Shown here: positions 7,134 to 13,390 of the stretch, in pieces | How positions within the stretch are numbered: position 1 is the first letter of the stretch | Layout: every line of letters begins with the position of its first letter | Assembly: GCA_937894465.1 (NCBI GenBank) | Contig: CALCRE010000064.1 | Coordinates: 1-13,390, forward strand | Reading direction: 5' to 3' | DNA length: 13,390 nt | Source: an uncultured Clostridia bacterium | GTDB lineage: Bacteria; Bacillota; Clostridia; JAAYHZ01 | Made by a program: the position numbers and the translations under genes | Notes under the pieces: generated by a model | What the model saw: the letters and a program-made list of their open reading frames with translations, nothing else | What the model was told of the DNA's origin: nothing | Databases searched by the model: none

Positions 7134-7883
7134 ATGAAAGATAAATTTAGGTCAAAGCCCTTTTTTTATCGGTTGTTTGGTGATTATGCACTTTTCACTG
7201 ATCCTGTGACGAAAGGTGGTGGTGAAAAATATACCTATCAAATTCCAACATACCAGGCACTAAAAGGTATCACAGAGCAAATATGCTGGAAGCCAACTAT
7301 TATTCATTTTGTTGATTCGGTAAAGGTAATTAAAAAGATACAAACGGAAACAAAAGGGATTCGCACACCGCTAAAGAACGGCAAGAATGATTTGAATTAT
7401 TATACTTATTTGCGTGATGTGGAATATCTTGTTCAATTCCATTTCGAATGGAATCTTAATCGTACAGATTTATCAGAAGACAGGAATGAAATTAAACATG
7501 AACAGATTATACTTCGATCTTTGTCTAAGGGAGGAAAACGAGATATCTTTTTAGGAACCAGAGAATGCACAGGGTATATTGAAAAGTTAACCGAAGAGCA
7601 ATTTTTATCTGCTAAATCATATTATGAAGGAGAAAAGATATCATTCGGGATCATGTTTCACTCTTTTATTTACCCAGATGAAATGGTACAGAATAGTCAG
7701 AATCGAAAGCTTATATCTAATTTTACTAACATTAGTATGGATAGTGGACAAATTGATTTTATTAGACCGGAAGATTGTAAGATAAACCATGCATTAAGTG
7801 ACTACGGTTTTAAGATATTTACAAAAGAGGATGTTAAGTTTGCTGATGATGAAATTGGAACTCTTGGAGGTGAAATAGTATGA
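7134..7883 (+). CDS. cas5c: Type I-C Cas5c (Cas5d), crRNA-processing Cascade subunit
   Basis: In subtype I-C, where Cas6 is absent, Cas5c cuts the pre-crRNA at the base of the repeat hairpin and then stays bound to the 5' handle in Cascade. The protein is 249 residues from ATG 7134. It matches the family through GDYALFTDP (16-24), TYQALKGI (39-46), WKPTI (52-56), RDIFLGTRECTGY (136-148) and a closing LGGE. Of the nuclease residues reported for Bacillus halodurans Cas5d (Y46, K116, H117), the Lys-His pair is kept (K121, H122 in DRNEIKH) but the Tyr position reads Cys (C51 in QICWKPT). I chose ATG 7134 because AAAGGAAG (7121-7128) lies five bases before it; ATG 7113, 7116 and 7131 are in frame too, and 7113 would overlap the cas3 stop as ATGA. 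The stop overlaps the cas8c start by four bases. Confidence 0.93.
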   Translation: MKDKFRSKPFFYRLFGDYALFTDPVTKGGGEKYTYQIPTYQALKGITEQICWKPTIIHFVDSVKVIKKIQTETKGIRTPLKNGKNDLNYYTYLRDVEYLVQFHFEWNLNRTDLSEDRNEIKHEQIILRSLSKGGKRDIFLGTRECTGYIEKLTEEQFLSAKSYYEGEKISFGIMFHSFIYPDEMVQNSQNRKLISNFTNISMDSGQIDFIRPEDCKINHALSDYGFKIFTKEDVKFADDEIGTLGGEIV

Positions 7884-9853
7884 GTGTATTAGATGCTCTC
7901 TATAGAACTTACAATTATGCGCTCAACAATAATATGGCCGATCAGGCTAAAATGCTCAATCAGAATGCCGTTTTATTGCCTGTTTTTCACACGAATAAAA
8001 GATCAAATGGATCGAATGACATTATTGAGATCACTCTCTCGGAAACTGGCGAATTTATCAAAGCAGAATGGATGCCGAAGGATCAAATTATAATATTCCC
8101 TGTAACAGAGAATTCGATAACCCGTTCCGGAAAAGTTATTGCTCCTCATCCGTTATGCGATGAATTATCATATTTGGCAAGTGAAATTGATTCCGACAAG
8201 CATTTGGAGTACTTAAAAGTTTTAAACAATTGGTTTTCCTATATGGAAAAAGAGAATGAGAACAGATTACTGAGGATTCTTCATGGTTACATTCTTCAAG
8301 ATACAATATTTGAAGATTGCATTAAATCCTTGTTCGCCGGTAGCAATTATATTGTAAATAATGATTTTTCCATTTTATTAAATTCAGGAGATCATGCTGA
8401 AAAGATTATTAGGATGGAAAAGGTATTTGTTACATTTCAGATCGAAGTTAAAGCGTCGACGGAAGCTAATCTGTCGGTTAGTACAGATCGAGATATACAC
8501 ATCAATTACATCGATTATATTCGGGGTAAGAATTCCGAACAACCTCAAGAGCAGTGTGATATATCCGGCGAAAGGACATATTGTGTGTCAAGACATCGTG
8601 GCTTAATGGGGAATTCAAAGCTTATATCTATAAGCAATCATAATGAAACTTATTATGGACGTTTTGTTAATGGAGAAGAAATTGTACACATTGGTTATGA
8701 AACATCACAAAAAGTACATCTGATGCTAAAGTATTTAATGGAAAACAGCCAAAACAGAAAAAGATTCGACGATAGTTGTATTCTTATTAACTGGTTTTCA
8801 GACGATATTAATAATGATGAGCACATAAGCTTAACAAGTAATATTTCTCCTTATGATGATTTGCTTGACGAGGACATGGAAGATGATGAGGGTTATGCAA
8901 CATTAGGGGATAGCGCATCCTCTGCTGTAAATGATTATATTTTAGGAAAAAGAATTGATATAAATATCGATGGAAAGTTCTATGTCATGATTTTAGATAA
9001 GATATCAAATGGTCGTATATCCGTTAAGTATTTTAGGGAGCTACCTAAATCCGATTTATTCGAAAGGGTAGATGATTGGTACCATTCAACAAATTGGATG
9101 TACTACAGTAAAGAAAAAGGAAGATATATTATACAAACACCTTCACTTTTCAGATTAACAGATACAATATTTGGCATAGAAAATGAGAAAGGATTTGTAG
9201 AATGTAAAGAATCAAAATTAAGGACGAAAACAATAGAACGTTTGATTCCGTGCATCATAGACCACAAAAAGTTACCTCAAGACCTGAAAAACAGAATGCT
9301 ACATAACATATGTAACAGAAGCTCATACGATAAGTCGTGGAATTCTGTGCTAGCTGTAGCATGTTCAATATTTAAAAAATATCAATTAGATTATCTGAAT
9401 AAAAGGAAGGTGAGTGAGATGCTGGATACAAGTACATTAAACATTAGTTACTTGTACGGAAGATTATTGGCTGTCTATGAAAAGTTGGAACAAGACGCAC
9501 TTAAGAGTGGTGCATCTGGAAATGATGAAAAGCGAACTACAAACGCAGAACGTCTCTGGACCGCATATACAAAGATGCCTGGTAGAACCTTGCGGATTTT
9601 GGAAGAAAAAATTAGGCCATATAAAGACCGGCTGAAAAAAAACAGGTATGGTACCGCAATTTACTATGACAAGCTATTAACAGAGATTCTAAATCAATTA
9701 AATGGGACAGAGAGTTTTGGACAGAAGAAAAACAGAGCATTGGATGAAAATTTTGTTTTTGGTTATTATGCTCAAAAACAAGATTTGTATAGGAAGCAAG
9801 AGAATAAAAAAGAAGATGATAATGAAGATCAGAATGATGGAGGTAATGAATAA
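7880..9853 (+). CDS. cas8c: Type I-C Cascade large subunit Cas8c (Csd1)
   Basis: Cas8c is the large Cascade subunit that reads the PAM and starts DNA unwinding. This 657-residue protein shows the Csd1 pattern: LPVFHT near the N terminus (33-38), a short beta region, SGKVIAPHPLCDELSYLA (83-100), a CDISGE...C segment with GNSKLISI (226-251), and the helical C-terminal part ending LDENFVFGYYAQKQDLYRK. It is somewhat longer than the usual 570-620 residues I associate with the family; an acidic stretch (about 325-337) and an acidic tail account for part of this. GGAGGTG (7866-7872) stands seven bases before the ATG, which overlaps the cas5c stop (ATGA). Its stop TAA shares one base with the cas7c ATG. 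An internal start at 9419 makes Cas11c from the same frame. Confidence 0.93.
   Translation: MSVLDALYRTYNYALNNNMADQAKMLNQNAVLLPVFHTNKRSNGSNDIIEITLSETGEFIKAEWMPKDQIIIFPVTENSITRSGKVIAPHPLCDELSYLASEIDSDKHLEYLKVLNNWFSYMEKENENRLLRILHGYILQDTIFEDCIKSLFAGSNYIVNNDFSILLNSGDHAEKIIRMEKVFVTFQIEVKASTEANLSVSTDRDIHINYIDYIRGKNSEQPQEQCDISGERTYCVSRHRGLMGNSKLISISNHNETYYGRFVNGEEIVHIGYETSQKVHLMLKYLMENSQNRKRFDDSCILINWFSDDINNDEHISLTSNISPYDDLLDEDMEDDEGYATLGDSASSAVNDYILGKRIDINIDGKFYVMILDKISNGRISVKYFRELPKSDLFERVDDWYHSTNWMYYSKEKGRYIIQTPSLFRLTDTIFGIENEKGFVECKESKLRTKTIERLIPCIIDHKKLPQDLKNRMLHNICNRSSYDKSWNSVLAVACSIFKKYQLDYLNKRKVSEMLDTSTLNISYLYGRLLAVYEKLEQDALKSGASGNDEKRTTNAERLWTAYTKMPGRTLRILEEKIRPYKDRLKKNRYGTAIYYDKLLTEILNQLNGTESFGQKKNRALDENFVFGYYAQKQDLYRKQENKKEDDNEDQNDGGNE
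9401..9418 (+). promoter_or_regulatory. Internal ribosome binding site in cas8c for cas11c
   Basis: AAAAGGAAGGTGA (9401-9413) is close to the full anti-Shine-Dalgarno complement and lies five bases before ATG 9419. It is inside coding sequence, where such a strong site would not be expected without a purpose. The ATG is in frame with cas8c (codon 514). Confidence 0.7.
9419..9853 (+). CDS. cas11c: Cas11c small Cascade subunit from internal start in cas8c
   Basis: Published work on type I-C systems showed that the small subunit Cas11c is translated from a start inside cas8c; it lines the belly of Cascade and steadies the crRNA-DNA hybrid. Here ATG 9419 (cas8c codon 514) sits behind a strong ribosome binding site and gives a 144-residue, mostly helical protein with the same C terminus as Cas8c. 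It opens MLDTSTLNISYLYGRLLAVY, which resembles the start of the helical small-subunit-like domain in this family (LGRLFAVLE-type sequence). It carries the acidic tail EDDNEDQNDGGNE. There is no separate cas11 gene in the operon, as expected for I-C. Translation from this site is inferred from sequence and precedent, not shown here. Confidence 0.72.
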   Translation: MLDTSTLNISYLYGRLLAVYEKLEQDALKSGASGNDEKRTTNAERLWTAYTKMPGRTLRILEEKIRPYKDRLKKNRYGTAIYYDKLLTEILNQLNGTESFGQKKNRALDENFVFGYYAQKQDLYRKQENKKEDDNEDQNDGGNE

Positions 9854-10713
9854 TGGCAACACTTGAGAACAAAATTGATTTTGTAATGTTTTTCGAAGCG
9901 ATTGGTGCTAATGTAAATGGAGATCCGTTAAATGGTAATATGCCGAGAACAGATTATGACGGTTATGGTGAAGTAAGTGATGTATGTATAAAACGCAAGA
10001 TGCGCAATCGGATGCAAGACTTAGGATACCCAATTTTTGTACAGGCTAATGATCGAATTGTTGACAACTTAAAATCTCTTGAGGAAAGATTTGGTGCTAC
10101 ATTTGATAAAAAAGTAAGTGATGATAAAGTATATAGTATGTCCTGTGAAAAATGGATGGATGTCCGTAGCTTTGGTCAAGTAATGACATTTCAAAGCCGT
10201 TCCATCGGTATTCGTGGACCGGTTTCGATTGCTATTGCCAAAAGCCTAAGTCCAATTGATGTTATAAGTATGCAGATTACCAGAAGTACGAATGGAATGA
10301 AGGCAAAGGAAGGAGCATCACGATCTTCTGACACAATGGGCACAAAGCATTTTGTAGAATTCGGTGTATACAAAATTAAAGGAAGCATTAATCCTTATTT
10401 TGCTGAAAAAACAGGATTCACTACGGAAGACGCTGATGTTATTAAAAATGCTCTTAAATCACTTTTTGTCAACGATGCTTCTTCTGCAAGACCGGATGGA
10501 AGTATGGATGTCAAGCAACTTTATTGGTTTACACATCCCTCAAAGCTAGGAGTAGCCTCAAGTGCAAAAGTACATGATTTAGTTGAAATTAGTATGATAG
10601 ATGAGAATAATAAACCGGTTAAATATAATGATTATCTTATTAAGCTAAAGGAAGAGAAATTGGCAATATTAAAACAAAAAGGCTTGCAGGTTGAGATAAT
10701 TGAAGGGGTATAA
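9853..10713 (+). CDS. cas7c: Type I-C Cascade backbone subunit Cas7c (Csd2)
   Basis: Cas7c polymerises along the crRNA spacer to form the Cascade backbone. The 286-residue protein is of normal family length and has the RAMP-type fold pattern: a first strand IDFVMFFEAIGANVNGDP (8-25), MPRTDYDGYGEVSDVCIKRK (30-49), RSFGQVMTF...SIGIRGPVSIA (105-127), QITRSTNG (141-148) and MGTKHFVEFGVY (162-173). GGAGGT (9839-9844) is eight bases before the ATG, and the ATG shares one base with the cas8c stop. A strong site of this kind suits the high copy number needed, since several Cas7 molecules enter each complex. The 3' end overlaps the cas4 start by 14 bases. Confidence 0.95.
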   Translation: MATLENKIDFVMFFEAIGANVNGDPLNGNMPRTDYDGYGEVSDVCIKRKMRNRMQDLGYPIFVQANDRIVDNLKSLEERFGATFDKKVSDDKVYSMSCEKWMDVRSFGQVMTFQSRSIGIRGPVSIAIAKSLSPIDVISMQITRSTNGMKAKEGASRSSDTMGTKHFVEFGVYKIKGSINPYFAEKTGFTTEDADVIKNALKSLFVNDASSARPDGSMDVKQLYWFTHPSKLGVASSAKVHDLVEISMIDENNKPVKYNDYLIKLKEEKLAILKQKGLQVEIIEGV

Positions 10714-11356
10714 CGAAGAGGATTTTCTCATGATTTCCGGAATTCAACACTTTGTGTTTTGCCGAAGGCAATGGGCATTAATTCATGTTGAACAACAATG
10801 GGAAGAAAACTACTTCACAATTGACGGAGAGATAAAACATGAGAGAGTGGATCATCCTGAGCATGAAAAACGAAAGAATACGATAATAATTCGTGCTTTA
10901 CCGGTAAAATCAAGAACTCGGGGCATAACGGGTAAATGCGATGTTGTTGAATATAAAAAGGATAAGAGTGGAATATTTATACCGCTATATAATGACAATT
11001 TTATTGTCACACCGATCGAGTATAAGCGTGGAAAACCTAAGGAGGATAATTCAGATAAACTTCAGCTACTAGCACAGGCTTTATGTCTGGAAGAAATGCT
11101 GTTCACAAGGATTGAAAGGGGTTACCTTTACTATTTTGAAACACGTAGGAGAGAAGAAGTTCAATTTACAGATGAACTTCGCCAAAAGGTTTTTGACATT
11201 CTAGAGGAAATGCATTCCTATATGAATCGTGGGTTTACTCCTAAAGTTCGGACGAGTAAAAAGTGTGTGGCTTGTTCTCTTCGTAATATATGCTTACCCG
11301 TTCTAAACAAAAACAAAGATGTGAAGCAATACATTCAAAGGAGAATCATGGAGTGA
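10700..11356 (+). CDS. cas4: Cas4, RecB-like Fe-S nuclease for spacer acquisition
   Basis: Cas4 works with Cas1-Cas2 to trim prespacers next to a PAM so that spacers are inserted in the right orientation. The 218-residue protein has the four cysteines that hold a 4Fe-4S cluster, C21 in FVFCRRQWAL and C189, C192, C198 in KCVACSLRNIC. RecB nuclease residues are visible too: H47, D81 (GKCDVVE), E107 and K109 (IEYKRGK), then LQLLAQALCLEE (Q122). Start choice: the N-terminal YNEEDFLMISGIQHF resembles other I-C Cas4 proteins, which favours TTG 10700 inside the cas7c end. ATG 10730 with AGAGGA seven bases upstream is the alternative and would remove ten residues. The stop overlaps the cas1 start as GTGA (11353-11356). 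Confidence 0.94.
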   Translation: MKGYNEEDFLMISGIQHFVFCRRQWALIHVEQQWEENYFTIDGEIKHERVDHPEHEKRKNTIIIRALPVKSRTRGITGKCDVVEYKKDKSGIFIPLYNDNFIVTPIEYKRGKPKEDNSDKLQLLAQALCLEEMLFTRIERGYLYYFETRRREEVQFTDELRQKVFDILEEMHSYMNRGFTPKVRTSKKCVACSLRNICLPVLNKNKDVKQYIQRRIME

Positions 11357-12384
11357 GACAGCTACTAAACACGTTATTCATTACCAAACCAAATGTGTAC
11401 ATAGGGTTGGACGGTGAGAACGTAACAATTCGCGAGGATGAAAATATAATTGCCAGATATCCTCTACATAATCTTGAAGGTATAGTTTGCTTTTCAAATT
11501 TAGGTATGAGCCCAGCTTTGATGGGGAAATGTGTTGAAAAAAATATATCAGTTTGTTTTCTTACTCCTTCAGGAAGGTTTAGAGCAAGGGTAGTTGGTGA
11601 AGTTAGAGGTAATGTATTACTGCGCAAAAAGCAATATCGTTTAGCAGAAAATGAAAATGAATGCCTAATGATAGCTCGTAATTTTATACTTGGAAAAGTA
11701 TATAATGAAAAATGGCAGTTGGAACGGTATATTCGGCAATATCAGCTTAGAATACCTGTTGAAGAGATGGAAGAGGCATCTTCTAGACTCAGTGATTTAT
11801 TGGAAGAGATCATGATGTGTGAGAATCTAGACCAGCTAAGGGGATATGAAGGAAGTTCACAGGCGATATACTTTGGTAAATGGGATCACATGATTTTAAA
11901 TCAAAAGGAGGCTTTTTATTTTCACGGTAGAAACAAAAGACCCCCGGAGGATCGCGTGAATAGCTTATTGTCATTTGCTTACACTCTTTTATCTAATGAT
12001 ATCACAGCTGCGCTTGAAACAGTTGGATTGGATCCTTATGTAGGATTTATGCATCAAGATCGGCCGGGAAGGGTTTCGCTATCAAATGATTTAATAGAAG
12101 AGTTGAGAACACCAATTGCAGACCGCTTTGTTCTTTCGTTGATTAACTTGCAACAGATTCATGAAGATGATTTTGAGATAAACGAAAATAAATCTGTCCT
12201 CATAAAAGATAATGCACGGAGGACATTCATTAGTGAATGGCAAAAAAACAAACAAGTAGAAATTATGCATCCATACTTGGATGAAAAGATATCTTGGGGA
12301 TTAGTTCCATATGCCCAAGCTATATTGCTTGCGAGATATCTCCGGGGTGATATTGATCAGTATCCAACCTTTTTCTGGAAGTAA
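11353..12384 (+). CDS. cas1: Type I-C CRISPR integrase Cas1
   Basis: Cas1 is the metal-dependent integrase that, with Cas2, joins new spacers at the leader end of the array. From GTG 11353 the protein has 343 residues, the normal I-C length, and begins MRQLLNTLFITKPNVYIGLDG as others do. Candidate metal ligands are E166 (GYEGSSQ), H234 (GFMHQDRPGR) and an acidic residue in SNDLIEELR (E249 by position). The helical domain carries NKRPPEDRVNSLLSFAYTLL (194-213). The frame stays open up to ATG 11290, but that would add 21 residues unlike Cas1. GTG 11353 has AAAGGAGA (11337-11344) about nine bases upstream and overlaps the cas4 stop as GTGA. cas2 follows after 12 bases. Confidence 0.95.
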   Translation: MRQLLNTLFITKPNVYIGLDGENVTIREDENIIARYPLHNLEGIVCFSNLGMSPALMGKCVEKNISVCFLTPSGRFRARVVGEVRGNVLLRKKQYRLAENENECLMIARNFILGKVYNEKWQLERYIRQYQLRIPVEEMEEASSRLSDLLEEIMMCENLDQLRGYEGSSQAIYFGKWDHMILNQKEAFYFHGRNKRPPEDRVNSLLSFAYTLLSNDITAALETVGLDPYVGFMHQDRPGRVSLSNDLIEELRTPIADRFVLSLINLQQIHEDDFEINENKSVLIKDNARRTFISEWQKNKQVEIMHPYLDEKISWGLVPYAQAILLARYLRGDIDQYPTFFWK

Positions 12385-12396
12385 GGAGTCGGTTGA

Positions 12397-12690
12397 ATGT
12401 TTATTTTAATAACATATGATATTAATGTGACCTCGAATTTAGGTCAGAGGAGATTGAGGAAAGTAGCTAAAATATGCTTAAATTATGGACAAAGAGTTCA
12501 AAACTCTGTGTTTGAATGTAAAGTAACAGAAGCAGAATTGTTGGTAATAAAAAAGCAATTAACAGACGTTATTGACATAGAAAAAGATAGCCTTCGTTTT
12601 TACAGGCTTGGTGATAGTTATGATAAAAAGGTTCAGCATATCGGAGCAAAACAAAGTTATAATTTTAATGATGCACTGATTGTTGATTAG
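12397..12690 (+). CDS. cas2: CRISPR acquisition protein Cas2
   Basis: Cas2 dimers bridge two Cas1 dimers in the spacer integration complex and set the spacer length. The 97-residue protein has the ferredoxin-like layout: first strand MFILITYDINV with the conserved Asp (D8), the helix RRLRKVAKICLNYGQRVQNS, the strand VFECKVTEAEL, a second helix and SLRFYRLGD. AAGGAG (12383-12388) stands eight bases before the ATG and overlaps the cas1 stop. It is the last gene of the operon; its stop codon lies at the edge of the leader's first inverted-repeat arm. Confidence 0.95.
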   Translation: MFILITYDINVTSNLGQRRLRKVAKICLNYGQRVQNSVFECKVTEAELLVIKKQLTDVIDIEKDSLRFYRLGDSYDKKVQHIGAKQSYNFNDALIVD

Positions 12691-12835
12691 TGCGAACCTG
12701 AAGCAACCATGAAAATACGGAACCTTCGCACTAAAAAAGGCTGTTATTCCTTAATTTTCATGGTATAAAAATTGACTTTTATTTTTTAAACCAGATATTT
12801 TGTGAGTTAAAATTATAGATCCACAAGATATAGCT
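12691..12835 (+). promoter_or_regulatory. CRISPR leader
   Basis: This is the AT-rich 145-base gap between cas2 and the first repeat, where array transcription starts and new spacers are inserted. It holds two interleaved perfect inverted repeats: AGTGCGAA (12689-12696) with TTCGCACT (12725-12732), and CCATGAAAAT (12707-12716) with ATTTTCATGG (12754-12763). A possible array promoter is TTGACT (12772-12777), an 18-base spacer and TATTTT (12796-12801); the -10 matches only four of six. Position and direction are right for a leader; the parts' roles are inferred. Confidence 0.75.
12772..12801 (+). promoter_or_regulatory. Possible CRISPR array promoter
   Basis: TTGACT, 18 bases, TATTTT. The -35 is the same hexamer as in the cas operon promoter. 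A transcript would start near 12808 and enter the first repeat about 28 bases later. Read-through from the cas operon could also transcribe the array, because I see no good terminator after cas2. Confidence 0.4.
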
Positions 12836-13390
12836 GTCGCACCCTACATGGGTGCGTGGATTGAAATATCTTGACCGCATGTGATGAGGTTAAGATGTAT
12901 AGGTCGCACCCTACATGGGTGCGTGGATTGAAATCCTGTGCCTGTCGGCAAGACTAGTAATGTCTTTTTGTCGCACCCTACATGGGTGCGTGGATTGAAA
13001 TAAGGTGGTATTGGGATGGTATCTCCTTGATTTTGGTCGCACCCTACATGGGTGCGTGGATTGAAATTATCGTGTCATAAAGCAACAAAAATGCCCGAAA
13101 CGTCGCACCCTACATGGGTGCGTGGATTGAAATTTTTGTATGGGAGTTGATCTAATGGCTAAGATGAGTCGCACCCTACATGGGTGCGTGGATTGAAATC
13201 CGGATGCACCGGAAGAGTTAATCTCGGCATCAGGTCGCACCCTACATGGGTGCGTGGATTGAAATCGATTTGGCTAAGGTTATTAAAACATACAACATTA
13301 AGTCGCACCCTACATGGGTGCGTGGATTGAAATCAAAACATTGGCCACCTTTATCCGTCTTCCTCCAGTCGCACCCTACATGGGTGCGTG
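12836..13390 (+). CRISPR. Type I-C CRISPR array, start to window edge (8 full repeats, 1 partial, 8 spacers)
   Basis: The 32-base repeat starts GTCGCACCC and ends GGATTGAAAT; CGCACCC and GGGTGCG form a 7-bp hairpin around TACAT. Repeats start at 12836, 12903, 12970, 13036, 13102, 13168, 13234 and 13302; a ninth begins at 13368 and is cut by the window. All eight full repeats are identical. Spacers are 35, 35, 34, 34, 34, 34, 36 and 34 bases and all differ. The orientation is set by the adjacent leader and by the ATTGAAAT end, which forms the 5' handle of crRNA after Cas5c cuts at the hairpin base. Repeat sequence and gene set agree on subtype I-C. No degenerate end repeat is seen, so the array goes on beyond the window. 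Confidence 0.99.

Noticed and set aside
11290..11352. Longer cas1 starting at ATG 11290
   Set aside because: The extra 21 residues lie inside cas4, do not resemble Cas1, and GTG 11353 has a strong ribosome binding site.
12733..12758. Terminator after cas2 (AAAAAAGG...CCTT)
   Set aside because: The GC part of the stem is only four base pairs, and it is followed by AATTTT instead of a proper T run. Too weak to call on either strand.
12950..12969. Terminator-like hairpin within spacer 2 (AAGAC...GTCTT then T's)
   Set aside because: A five-pair stem in spacer DNA is expected by chance and more likely reflects the source sequence.
4515..13390. A new defence system or extra accessory genes in the CRISPR locus
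   Set aside because: All genes map to standard I-C components in standard order with no space for additional genes apart from the internal cas11c.

Overview
The window comes from an endospore-forming, low-GC Gram-positive bacterium, most likely a clostridium. The evidence is MinD/MinE division-site proteins, a PdaA-type spore-cortex deacetylase, SpoIIP, strong GGAGG-type ribosome binding sites and TTG/GTG starts. I cannot name the genus. Every supported gene lies on the + strand.

Region 1 (1-4404) looks like chromosomal core. It holds the 3' part of minD (with an apparent one-base frameshift near position 55), minE, a membrane-anchored PdaA-like deacetylase with a Thr-rich linker, spoIIP, and a kduD-type short-chain dehydrogenase. 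Terminator hairpins follow minE and pdaA. Candidate promoters of sporulation sigma-factor type sit before pdaA (sigma-G/F-like) and spoIIP (sigma-E-like), and kduD has an extended -10 promoter overlapped by a perfect 8+8 dyad.

Region 2 (4515-13390) is a complete type I-C CRISPR-Cas locus in the order cas3-cas5c-cas8c-cas7c-cas4-cas1-cas2, then a leader and an array that runs off the window. The genes overlap or lie 12-17 bases apart, so they are probably one operon driven by a near-consensus promoter (TTGACT-17-TACAAT) just before cas3. Inside cas8c there is an in-frame ATG behind a strong Shine-Dalgarno sequence; it would make the small subunit Cas11c. The array has eight full 32-base repeats plus one cut by the window edge, with eight different spacers of 34-36 bases. 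Sampled 60-base lines show lower GC in the cas genes (18/60 at 5161, 17/60 at 8761) than in region 1 (28/60 at 1921, 26/60 at 3241), which fits an acquired module.

How the parts should work together: Cas1, Cas2 and Cas4 select and insert spacers next to the leader. The array transcript is cut by Cas5c at the repeat hairpin. Cas5c, Cas7c, Cas8c and Cas11c form Cascade around the crRNA, and Cas3 degrades the recognised DNA. I see no undescribed defence system here. The points most worth checking are the minD frameshift, the internal cas11c start, a Tyr-to-Cys change at the Cas5c nuclease site, and interleaved inverted repeats in the leader.
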